Shown here: piece after piece, positions 24,901 to 36,900 of the stretch | Layout of the letters: each line of letters begins with the position of its first letter | How positions within the stretch are numbered: the stretch's first letter is position 1 | Assembly: GCA_028583605.1 (NCBI GenBank) | Contig: CM053328.1 | Coordinates: 33,959,578 to 34,023,577 of the forward strand | DNA from: Dastarcus helophoroides | Taxonomy: Eukaryota > Arthropoda > Insecta > Coleoptera > Bothrideridae | Direction of reading: 5' to 3' | Length of the DNA stretch: 64,000 nucleotides | Translations under genes and position numbers: made by a program | The notes under the pieces: model-generated | Told to the model about the DNA's origin: nothing | The model's input: only the letters and a program-made list of their open reading frames with translations | Database searches by the model: none

Positions 24901-27900
24901 ACTTTCGCAAAATGGACATTTTTCCATGTTTTGAAAGGAGGGGAAACCCTTTGGACATTTTTCGTAACTTCAAACCCTCATATCTTCCAAACCAAAATTC
25001 GTATCTCAATTTGGTTTTCAGATTCGGAATCAACGGTTTAAAATCTTTATAATAAGGTACTTTCAAAACTGAAATAATGACTTTTGAATTTCGACCTTAG
25101 GAAATTTGGTGAAAATTTGAAAGTTTCGGAATTTTTGAGGTTTGTATTTCGTAAATGTATAGTCATACTCCAATTTGGTTTTTAGACTTTGATCCTACAT
25201 CCCGAAAACTCTATGAAAAAGCCATAAAGTCACTTTCGAAAAATGGAAATTTTTCTATGTTTTTGCAGAAGGGGAAACCTTTTGAACATTTTTCGTAACT
25301 TCAAACCCTCATATCTTCCAAACCAAAATTCGTATCTCAATTTGGTTTTCAGATTCGGAATCAACGGTTCAAATTCTTTACGATAAGCCGGCGGCCAAAA
25401 CTATAAAAAGGCGGTCAGCTTTCCCTCGTGTCAGTCAGTTAGAAATCAGTGTAGTTAGTGGGTTAGCAATTAGTAAATAAGTAGTGAGTTAATTATCAAT
25501 TGTGGTGATCAAAGTTGAGTTCAGTAATAAAGTGGGAATAATCCATCACGTATCATGTATCACTTCGAACCGATAATGCACGCAACATCTGGTGTCAGAA
25601 GTGGGATTATTTGTGGATTGTGCTTTATTACTCAAAAAAAAGTCTTGCCAGGTGCCGTAATTGACTTTATCTCGGACGTTTTAAACTGTTAAACAGTTTA
25701 TACGAAGCGCGTCAAGTAAAATCTTGAACATTCTACTAAGCTTTATGGATACGAGATTAAAATCGGCCAAAATGGAACAACAATTACAAGCCATATTAGC
25801 AATATTTAAAGACAACGAGGAAAAAGAAAAGGAGGAACAAAGAAGGTGAGAAAAAGAACAGAAGCAAGAACGAAGACGACAAGAAAAAGAACAGGAAGAA
25901 GAACGAAGACGACAAGAGGAAGAACGAAGACGACAAGAAAAAGAACAGGAGGAAGAACGAAGACGACAAGAAAAAGAACAGGAGGAAACACGAAGACGAC
26001 AAGATGAAGAACGAAGACGACAAGAAAAACAAGAAGAAGATCAGAAAAGGAATGCAGAAAACCAAGAGTTACACAGTCTGTTAGCAAATATAACCGAAAA
26101 AATGGGAGCCGACGTTACAAAAATGAAAGAAGAAGTGAAAGAACAAATTACAGGAATGAGAGAAGAAATGCAAGAAATGATTGGCGAAGTCAGAGAAGAA
26201 ATTGGAGAGGTAAAAGAAAAATTCAACAGCAAGCTTCTTGATTTGGAAAATGCAACAAAGAGGGAGATCAGCAACATAAAAAATAACATGAAAAAGTTGC
26301 TAAGTGGACAAAGCACACAACACGAATCCGAAAGTGTACCTGATAGCTCTCCCCAAAAGGTGAAACCTCCGACCTTTGATGGACAAACACCTTTCCAGGC
26401 TTACAGAATTCAGTTCGAAGCTGCTGTTAGGGCGAATAGATGGACGGAAGACGAAAAAGTGACTTCATTGGTGATATCCCTTCGCGGAAAACTCTGGAAC
26501 TACTCCGAGCTCTATCTGACCATGAACTAGCTAACTATGCGGATTTAGTTAGAGCTTTAGAGCTGAGATTTGGAGATCATCATTTGCCGCAAGCAGCCCA
26601 GTCGCAACTACTAGTAAGGAAGCAGAAAAGTGATGAAACGCTACAAGAATTCGAGGCTGACGTAAAAAGACTGGCTCATGCAGCTTATCCAACAGCACCA
26701 ACTGAATTGTTGGAACTTTACTCAGCTAGAATTTTCATAGAAGGAATAAGAGACTCAGAAGTCCAGGGAGTGATGCGCTTGTCAAACTTCAGAACATCGC
26801 GAGAGGCACTGATTAGAGCTTTGGAGATAGAAGCTGCTTACAGGGTCTTGGAGTCAGAGGCGTCACGGAGGGTAAGGAAGGCCGACATCGAAGAGGTCGC
26901 AAATGACCCTAATTTTGGAAACATTAACGCTAACATGAAGGAAATGAACGCGAACCTGAGTGCTAACATCAACAGAATTGATGCGAGTATCCAAGAAGTG
27001 GTAGGAACTCTTAAAGGCAGTTCCAGCAGAAGCATAACATGTTACGGCTGTGGCAAACCGGGACACATCAAGAAGGATTGCAGGTCAACCCCTAAGAAGT
27101 CGACAAGCCCCACAGTAAGAAGACAACATGGCGAGAAAGAGAACTCGCTAACTAATGTGAAGAAACCAGTCCCCAGAATTGTTCCCATCTAACAGATAAA
27201 AAGGACCAAAGAGAGTTTGGTGGTGGAAGCCAGCGGGAATGAAAGAAATGTGCAGGCAACGGTGGACACAGGAGTCAAGGTTACTGTAGCACGCGATACT
27301 CAAACAATCCGTGACTGGCCAAGACCCAAAGATAAACAGGAGTTGAGGAAGTTCCTTTGGTTATGCACCTATAACAAAAGATTTGTGAAAGGTTTCGCCA
27401 TCATTGCTGCGCCGTTGCACCGACTAACGAAAGGAAGAACGCCGTACGTCTGGACTCCCGATTGTGATACCGCTTTCCGAAAACTTAAGTCCGCCTTGTG
27501 TACAAGCCCTATCTTGGCGTATCCTGAGCAGAATGGGAAGTTCGTGTTAGACACTGATGCCAGCAACGTCGGCATTGGGGCTGTGCTGTCCCAAGTTCAA
27601 GGCAGTGAAGAAAGAGTCATCGAATATTACAGCAAGATCCTGACGAAGTCAGAGAGGAATTATTGCACCACCAGAAAGGATCTTCTTGCGATAGTGAAGG
27701 CCGTGAAACACTTCCACAAGTACTTGTAGGGGCAAGAATTCCTCATCAGGACAGATCATTCGGCTCTTTCTTGGTTACTTCGAATGAAGAACGCAGAAGG
27801 GCAGACGGCTAGATGGTTAGAAAGGCTTCAGCGGTATCACTTCAAGGTGCATCATCGACCGGGACGACAGCATAACAACGCAGACGCTTTGTCCAGAAGA

Positions 27901-30900
27901 CCTTGTGGTGATTGCAAACACTGCAAACGAGTTGATGACCATGAGGACATGGTAGATATAAGGGTCACTTCTGTCCAGGTAGAAGACTAATGGACTGTTG
28001 AAGGTCTTCGGGAGCTACAGAAGAGCGACGCTGATATCGGACCCATATTGGAATGGAAAGAAGCTGGAGATAGACCTGAATGGCAAGAGGTTTCCGATAG
28101 AAGTCTAGCTCTTAAGAATTTGTGGGCCCAATGGAAATCCCTCCAGGTCGAGGACGGGGTACTGAAGAGAGCATTGGAAAGCGCGGATGGAAAGCGTGTC
28201 AACTTGCAGTTGGTGGTGCCTCAGGAGAAGATTCCACAGGTTTTGTGGGAGGTTTACAATGGGACCTCTGGTGGACATCTAGGGATGAACAAGACCCTGG
28301 AGAAGGTTCGAAAACGGTTCTATTGGGTTAACTGCAGGGAGGACGTCGAGCGGTGGTGTCGGAAATGTGTCACCTGTGCTGCATTCAAGGGTCCTCGTAC
28401 GAGAACCAAAGGGCCCTGAAGCAATATAATGTGGGAGCTCCATTTGAAAGAATTGCAATCGATGTGGCAGGACCATTCCCAGCTTCAGACGATGGAAACA
28501 AGTACATCCTGGTGGCCATGGATTTTTTCAGTAAATGGCCTGAAGCTTATGCCATCCCGAACCAGGAAGCCACCACAGTCGCAAGGGTTCTTGTGGACAA
28601 CTTCATCTGTCGATTTGGTGTTCCCTTGGAACTACACTCGGACCAAGGAAGGAACTTTGAATCGGGGGTTTTCCAAGAGGTGTGTCGTCTTCTTGGAATA
28701 AGGAAAACTCGAACAACACCTTTTCATCCACAGTTTGACGGAATGGTGGAGAGATTTAACAGGACCTTAGAGGAACATCTTTCGAAGGTCGTTTCCAAAC
28801 ATCAGACAGACTGGGATCGACATCTACCACTGTTTCTGATGGCCTATCGCGCGGCAACTCATGAAACTACAAGTCAGACTCCGGCAAAAGTGATCTTCGG
28901 GAGGGAACTGCGGCTTCCGTGTGACTTGGTGTTTGGATCACCAAGGGAGACCCCCAGGGAAACGTTGGGTTTCGTAGATGACTTGAGGGAAGCGATATTG
29001 AAGACGCGTGCTCTGGTGCGGATGAAGATCAATTTGGCGACGGACCGGATGAAGGCCAGGTATGACGTGAATGCCAATCATGGTGGTTTCAGTGAGGGCG
29101 AATTGGTATGGCTATACAACCCTCAGCGAAAGAAAGGAGTTTCGCCAAAGTTTACGCCATCTTGGGAAGGGCCGTACAAAGTGCTGAAGAGGATCAACGA
29201 CTTGGTATACAGGATCCAGCGTAGCTCCAGGAGTAAAATGAAAGTGGTGCACCTGAACAGACTATGCAAATTTAGTGGCGAAGTGACTGATTGGAACTGA
29301 TCGGGACGATCATTGCTAAGGGGGAGGCAGTGTAACGCAATGTAAATAGATGAAAGAGGATTTAGAATAGAATTGTAGAATTTAGTAAATAAAAAAAAGT
29401 TTCTAGAAGGTTCTGATAAGGGGAAAGCGGCCGCGATAACGAAACAAACGCCAGATAAGCGTTCCAGAAATTTCGGCATTCGATAAGCCTTATCTGCCGA
29501 AAATTCTGGAAGCCTGCGGCCAAAACTATAAAAAGGCGGTCAGCTTTCCCTCGAGTCAGTCAGTTAGAAGTCTGTGTAGTTAGTGGGTTAGCAATAAGTA
29601 GTGAGTTAATTGTCAATTGTGGTGATCAAAGTTGAGTTCAGTAATAAAGTGGGAATAATCCATCACGTGTATCAATTCGAACCGATAATGACTTGAATTT
29701 CGACCTTAGGAAATTTAGTGAAAATTTGAAAGTTTCGAAATTTTGGAGGTTTGTATTTCGTAAACGTATAGTCATACTCCAATTTGGTTTTTACACTCTG
29801 ATCCTACATCCCGAAAACCATGAAAAAGCCATAAAGTCACTTTCGAAAAATGGAAATTTTTCCATGTTTTGGCAGGAGGGGGAACCTTTTGAACATTTTT
29901 CGTAACTTCAAACCCTCATATCTTCCAAACCAAAATTCGTACCTCAATTTGGTTTTCAGATTCGGGATCACCGGTTCAAAATCTTTATGATAGGGTACTT
30001 TCTTTTTCTGAATTTTTTAAAAGTGGTACTGTTCTTCTTTTTAAATTTACATTTTTTGAGAAAAATTTCGAAACTCGAATAAAAAAATAATAATAACAAA
30101 ATTTTCTATTTTTAAAATTGTGTAAAGTTTTGAAACAAATTTCCAAAAAAAACTTGCATTTTATGTACAAATAATTCGTCAAAATTTGAATTTTAATCAC
30201 AAAAAATTGGCTTCAAGCTGGAATATTTGATTGTTGAAATTTCTGTGGAATTTCAAGATTACTAGAAAAAAATTAAATTAGAATAGTAAATTATTAATGT
30301 ATTTTTTTCAACATTTTAATCATTTAAGAATATTTTTGATAATTAATTTATTTCAAAATAATTTTTTATCTTTAATCCCGAAAATGTTTTTTTTGAAAAA
30401 TGTTTACAAATGAGAAATTTCAACTTTTTCTTGAAATATGATTTGCTTTCTCTTGAAATATTGACTCTAATCTTTAAATATCGATCTTTTTTTATGTTGA
30501 AATTTGAATATTAATTTCGAACTTGATAATTTTAAAAATAAATTTAACATTTGTAGGAAAAATTGGAAATTCAGATTCAGAATTTTTTTTAGTCCTACAG
30601 TAGTAGTTATTTTTTAGAGAAATGTCAAATTATAAAAAAGGTTGAAATTTACAAGGTTCATTTTTTTTTGAAATTTCAATATTTTTCCCAAAGTTATCTT
30701 ATTTTTATGAAGATTTGAAGTTTGTTAAGTTTATACTTAATAATTTTCATGTTCTTATCAAAATTACAAAATAAAATGAACTTTAAAATATTAAAATCTC
30801 GTTAAAAAACTTTTAAATTTTCAAAACAAATTAAAGAGAAATCAAAATTTCTACAGGAAAAAATATTTTAAAGACAAAATTTCCAGGAAAAATCGAAATT

Positions 30901-33900
30901 TAAAAAAAAATCTTTGTATAAAATCCTTAGAAAAAAACACAAATTTGATAGGAAAAAAAAGCAACATTTCTTGGAGAAAAATTTGAAAAAATATTTGAAA
31001 TATCTTTACAAAAAAGTCGAAATTTTTGTCAAAAAGGTCGAAATTTTTTGTTTTCCCCAAAATGTTTTCAGGATTTTTTCCAAACTTTTTTTGTCAAAGC
31101 TACAAAATAAAATGAACTTTAAATTGTTAAAGTGTTGTGAAAAAGCTTGATATTTTTAAAGCAAATTAGAGGAACATAAAAAAAAATCTGGAGAAGTTGG
31201 AATTTCTAAACGAAATTTTAATGAGAACACTTTCATGAAAAATGAAAATTTCGAGAAAATTCCTTTTTATAAAATATTTAGGAAAAATGGAAACTGTAGA
31301 AAAAAATTAAAATTTTCTAAAAAGAATTGAAATATCTGAAAAAACTCTAAATTTTTATAAAAAATGAGATTTGAGGTAAAAATTCGAAGATACCATATAA
31401 ACTGATTTTTTTAGAGAAATGGTAAAATGCGAGATGAGTTGGATTCAGATTTTTTCTTGAAATTGTAATTATTTTCTCAAAATGTTGACATTTTTAAAGA
31501 AATTGAGTTTTTTCTTAACATTTTAATTCCTACTCGAAATATTGATTTCTCCTTCAAAACTTTTACAAAAATTAGTTTTTGAAAATGTGATTTTGATCAA
31601 AATTAAAAATAAAATAGGTTTTTAAATGTCGTAACGTGAAAGAAACCTAAAATATCTATAAAAAGAAAGCGGAGAAAATTTAAAATTTCTACAAAAAATT
31701 GTGTAATAAAAAGTGTGCAGAAAATTTTAAGAAAAAAACTCGTCAGCGAAATTGGGGGTGCTGCAGTTCCACAGTGCCTATACACCAGCCGCCACTGGTC
31801 TTAACTCATTTGTTGAGAACTATACTTCCTGGTGCTACTTGACATTCTCAAAGCTACTAATGTGGTGATGTAGTACCCTTGAGAAGGTCAGTTTTACTGA
31901 CGTAATACATCGCATTGTTTGGATCAATGTATTACTAAGTCTGTGGTAGAACCTTTTTCCTGTGCGGAATATTTTCAGCCGTTTCAAGGCATCATCAATC
32001 AGCATTCTCCCTTTATCGCCCGTCATAAAAACTAGTCTCTGGATCCTTTAGATCTTTAGAATGCCTAACGTGGATGCGGCAAATGTAGAGCGCATTCGCT
32101 CTATTGCGAACTTTTTTGCCTTTTGTCTAATAAGGCTCAAAACTTTTGGAACATCGCCAAATGCGATACTGCGACTGCAGCCCGGATTTATTAAGAAAGT
32201 TGAGAAACAACTTCTTAGGTCGAAAGTTAAAGGGGTCGACACATTAGCCTCCTAATTGGTTATTAAATATTAAATTGGCCGGGAAAGTGGTCTGAATTAA
32301 TTATTGGCTTAGGTCAGGGACAGAGGTAAAATACTTGGCACGTAATTTTTTTTTAACGAAAATATTCCGACCTTCGGGGTTTGTGTCGTCTTCGATAAAT
32401 ATTGACAAAAATAAAAAGGTACCTGCCTATTTCAATTTCTTATCTCGTCGGGTTTGCGATAGGGTTTTATCTGTTTTTATTTTGTGCAATGCTCAAACAT
32501 TAAACTTTCGTAAGTAGATCACATCTTATGTGTCTAACAGATCCCACCTTATCTGGTATTTATCGCTCAGATGTCGGTGTATCGCGTTAAATTTTAGCAT
32601 GGGCAATAATAATAATGGTAAACCGTGGTGGAGCAGTATTAAATTATGGCGGGATATGTCTCAGGCTTTTGTGCTCTATGCATATCATCCCACTGTGGCT
32701 TACGACATAACTGCGACTTTGGCGGGTTTTCCCAGAGGTTGGTTTTTAATGTGGTATGTTTTGGAGCCTTTTATCTTTAAATGAACTCAGAATTCTATCT
32801 TCATAATTTCAATAAGACGCCGAAATTAGAGTTTTTTTTTTCCTGAAAAACGCACCTCAGACAGTCAACCGATAATATTTAGATATGATATCGATTTTAT
32901 TGCAAGATAACACGTACAATCAACAAGGTTTTGTAAATTTAGTCACTGGGTGACTTTATTCCCTATAATTTGTAAGAAAAAATGTTTCCTAATGAAAATA
33001 ATGTTGTTCTAGTTTTTCCAAATGTGCCACCTCAACCTGGAATGCCATGTCAAGGAGAAGACCGTAAGTTCTGCCTTATTTTTCAAGAACATCGTTTGCT
33101 GTAGTCGAAAATGTAAAAATACCAATTTCGTAATTACGAGGTGTTCATAAAAATTCCCTGCTTGTGCGCGTCCCCCGTAGTGTTTTCCAGCATTCGTATC
33201 ACTTGCACCTAATCGGCATTAGATGTTAACTTGGCGATATGCCTTATCTCGCTTTTTTGCGAAGGTTCCACATCATCTGTTCATTTAGTCAGTGTTGCGA
33301 TTGCGATTTGTTAAAAGTTGTAAAATGTAAACGTTATTTCGCCAAAATGTTTGGTTAAATATGACAATAAAACGCATATTAAAGTGTATCTTATTCTGCA
33401 CCGATACCCATTGCGAGAAAATTGGTAATTTTACGTTAGATCTGGTTTTTATTTGTTTTTTACGTGTGTATTGCATTTGACGCAGGAAGCATCTACAGAA
33501 GAGGTGCTAGAAGATGGAGAAAATTGTACAGGGTAAATGGACACATTTTTCAAGCTAAAAGATTCAATAGGGTGAGTTTTTGTTTGAGTTGTTTTAAATT
33601 GTAATTTAGATGTACCTTTTTTTTGCTTCTGGTTGATTTATTTATTAATCGATACATTGAATACAGTTATCGATGTTTTAAGTGTGGAAAATGCCTGGAC
33701 AATTTTCTGTTTCAACGGGGACACATTTTTGAAGTCTATTCATTTATTTCTTAAAATTGAAATACAAATCTTGTTTCCTGGAACCAAGAAAGATTAAAAA
33801 ACACAACAAAGGTTGCTCTCAGAGTTTATTCTCGGATTTTCACTTTAAACTCTAATATTCGGAATTTTCCCGAAAATTGGTATTTTAAATGTGGGTTTTT

Positions 33901-36900
33901 TCCAACTTTACACTTTCTAGAAAAATTAAGAATTTGAGGTAAAGACCAAAATTTAAGAAAAAAAAAACCAATATTTCAAGGTTTAGCTTGAATTTTTGAG
34001 ACTTTTTTTAACGTTTTAAACTGTCTCTTTTTTATTCGAAATTTCGACTCTACGTTTAAAATTTTATTAAAAAAATATCGAATTTTGCAGTCTAAACGGT
34101 CTCCAAATTACGACCAGCGGCCCGTCAGTCTCGTCAAACCGGCCCGTGACAGCTAATAGCTTACCGCTGTTAACAAAAATTCTACTAAACGAGAAAAATT
34201 CTAGCAAACTTTTTTACTAAGCAAATTGTTCTACTTGGGGTCAAAAATTCTACTATATCTAGTAAACATTCTAACAATCTGGTAACAGCGATTGTGCTTT
34301 CAAAGGTACCACTAACGCCATCCTGTTAGCGAATAGATAGGATATAGAGAACACCACTTGTTTCCATTTTTGGCGCCACCATATGTCCGAAAAATTAAAA
34401 CGATTTAGGCCCTTACTGGAGCAGACAGTATGGCCCCAAGGCTCGAAATTTTGGATACCCCTGATTTAAAACTTTTCACATTTGAAATGCAAATCTTGTC
34501 CCCTGAAACCAAGAAGGATTAAAAAATACAACAGAGGGTGCACTAACGCGTTTCGATAGCCAAGCTATCACCTTCAGAGAGATACAATTTTTGAAGATAA
34601 CCAAGTCCGTTCAACCAAAATTATGGCATTTCACATTTGAAAGATAATTAAATTCCAAGAAAACTCAAAATTTATATAAACGATCTTTGAGATTCAACAC
34701 GAAAGAGAGGTTCAGATTTTTCAGAAACAACTATTTTTGCGAGTTTTTAAACAAAATAAAAAGGCGGTCCACAGTACCCCAGTCTTTCCTATTTATACGC
34801 AAATTCTAAATTCTTATCTTCACGATGAGGAAAGGAGAGGGAGGCTGAAAATTTTTAATCTTTAAAAATTTCGAAATTTTTGACAATTTCCACTTTTTTG
34901 ATAATTTCGATTCTTTTGACAATTTCGACTTTTTCTTTGAAAATGTCATTTTTTTGAGACTTTTTTTTTGTTGTTGATAATTATGAATTTTTGTTGTGGA
35001 TAATTATGAGCTCTTTAGGAATGGCGCTACTTGAAAATTTCGTTTTCAAAAAGGAGATTTTCTTAATAATTTTGATTTCTTTTTAAATTCAGATTTTAAA
35101 TTTCTACTTTTTTGAACATGTTGACTATTTTGGTATTTCTCGAATTGTTGACATTTACTTCTAAATATTTCTACTTTTTTTTGAGAATTTCGACTTAATG
35201 AAACTTGTTTCTTGTTTTGAAAATATCTTGTCTTTAATTAAGGCTTGATTTTGAATACAACGATTTTATTAAAAATGTTTACTCTTCTCAGAATTTGACC
35301 CTTTTTTAATTTTTTTTTAAGAATTCGTTATTTTTTAAAAAGTTTGTTTTTGCATTTCTACTTTTCTGAAGATTTACAATTGTTCTCTTCGACTTAACAT
35401 TTTGACATTTTAAAATTTCCATTTTTTTCAAACTCCACTTTTTTTAAAAATGTTTACTCTTCTCAGTATTTGACCCTTTTTTAATTTTTCTTTTAAGAAT
35501 TCGATATTTTTTGAAAAGTTTGTTTTTGGATTCCTACTTTTCTCAAGATTTAGAATTATTCATTCGAATTTTGACATTTTAAAATTTCCATTTTTTCAAA
35601 CTCCGCTTTTTTTCAAATTTTCGACTCGAAATTTTGACATTCATTCTACACTTTTTTTGAAAAATTCTGCTTGTTTGAAAATTCCAACCTTTCAAAACTT
35701 GATTTCGATTTTTTTGAAAATGTTGATGTTTTTAAACTTTTCGACTTTATGAAAGTTTTGGCTTTTTTTGAAAAATTCCTCGTTTTCTTACAGTTACGAC
35801 TCTTTTGAAAATTGTATATTTTTTTCGAAATATCCACAGTTTTGGGTAATAGCCATTTTTCAAAAGATTCATTTTTTTTTAATTGTCACCTTATTTGAAA
35901 GTTTCGACTTTTTTTTGAGAAATTATATCTATTTTGAAAATTTCGACTTCATTGAAAATTTTGCATATTTTTCGAAATTTTAACTTTTTTTTGTAAATTT
36001 CGACTTTTTTCAAAATTTGGTGAGTGATTTTCTCGAAATGTTTAATTTTTGAAAATTTCAACTTTTTCGAAAATGTCGACCTTTTTTGAAAATTTCGACC
36101 TTTTTTGATAATTTCAACTTTTTCGAAAATTTCGACCTTTCTTCAAAATTTATAATTTTAAAATTTTTTTCTAGGTATAATAATTTGAGCGATCTATTTT
36201 ATGTAGGAGGCAAGTTTTTTAAAAATGTTTACCTTTTAAAAAAATGTTGCCTTTTTTTTTAAATTTCCATTTTTTTTTATTTTCACCTTGATCATTCTAA
36301 TTCTTTCAACATTTCGATCTGAAATTTCAACTTGAAATTTTGACATTTATTGTAGACTTTCTTTAAAAAATTCTGCTTGTTTAAAAATTCTAATCTTTCA
36401 AAAGTTGATTTCGATTTTTTTGAAAATTTTGATCATTTTTAATTTTTCGACCTTAAGAAAGTTTTGGCTTTTTCGAAAAATTCTTCGTTTTTTTAGTCAC
36501 GACTTTTTTAAAAATTGTATATTTTTTCGAAATATCCACAGTTTTGGGTAATAGCCATTTTTCAAAATATTCATTTTTTTTAATTGTCACTTTATTTGAA
36601 AGTTTCGACTTTTTTTGAGAAATTATGCCTTTTTTTGAACATTTCGACTTCATTGAAAATGTTGCATCTTTTTTCCAAATTTAAACTTTTTTTTTGTAAA
36701 TTTCGACTCTTCAAAATTTAGTGAGTGATTTTTCTCAAAATTTTTACTTTTCGAACATTTCGAACTTTGTTGAAAATTTCAAGTTTTTCGAAAATTTCGA
36801 CCTTTTTTGAAAATTTCAACTCTTTCGAATATTTCGACCTTTTTTTAAAATTCATAATTTTAACATTTTTTCTAGGTAATTTTAATTTTAACATTTTTTC

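Larger units (their letters stand above)
25381..29690 (+). mobile_element. defective Ty3/gypsy LTR retrotransposon
   Basis: A 4.3-kb element with partial LTRs, a tRNA-Leu-type primer site, gag with a zinc knuckle, and pol reduced to a protease start, the RT end, RNase H and integrase. The order RT-RNase H-integrase identifies Ty3/gypsy. There is no env. Breaks: in-frame TGA in gag (near 25847), a gag frame change near 26500, loss of most of protease and RT near 27290, stops at 27727 and 27988, and a frame change near 28400. It cannot move on its own. It sits in the sense direction within aPKC intron 1, inside a satellite, without a clear target-site duplication. Confidence 0.93.

Noticed and set aside
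25796..26087. Minus-strand F/L/S-rich frames opposite gag
   Set aside because: They are antisense to the purine-rich coiled-coil repeat of gag.
33140..33180. AGGTGTTCATAAAAA as a possible mariner end
   Set aside because: No matching inverted end or TA target pair found nearby.
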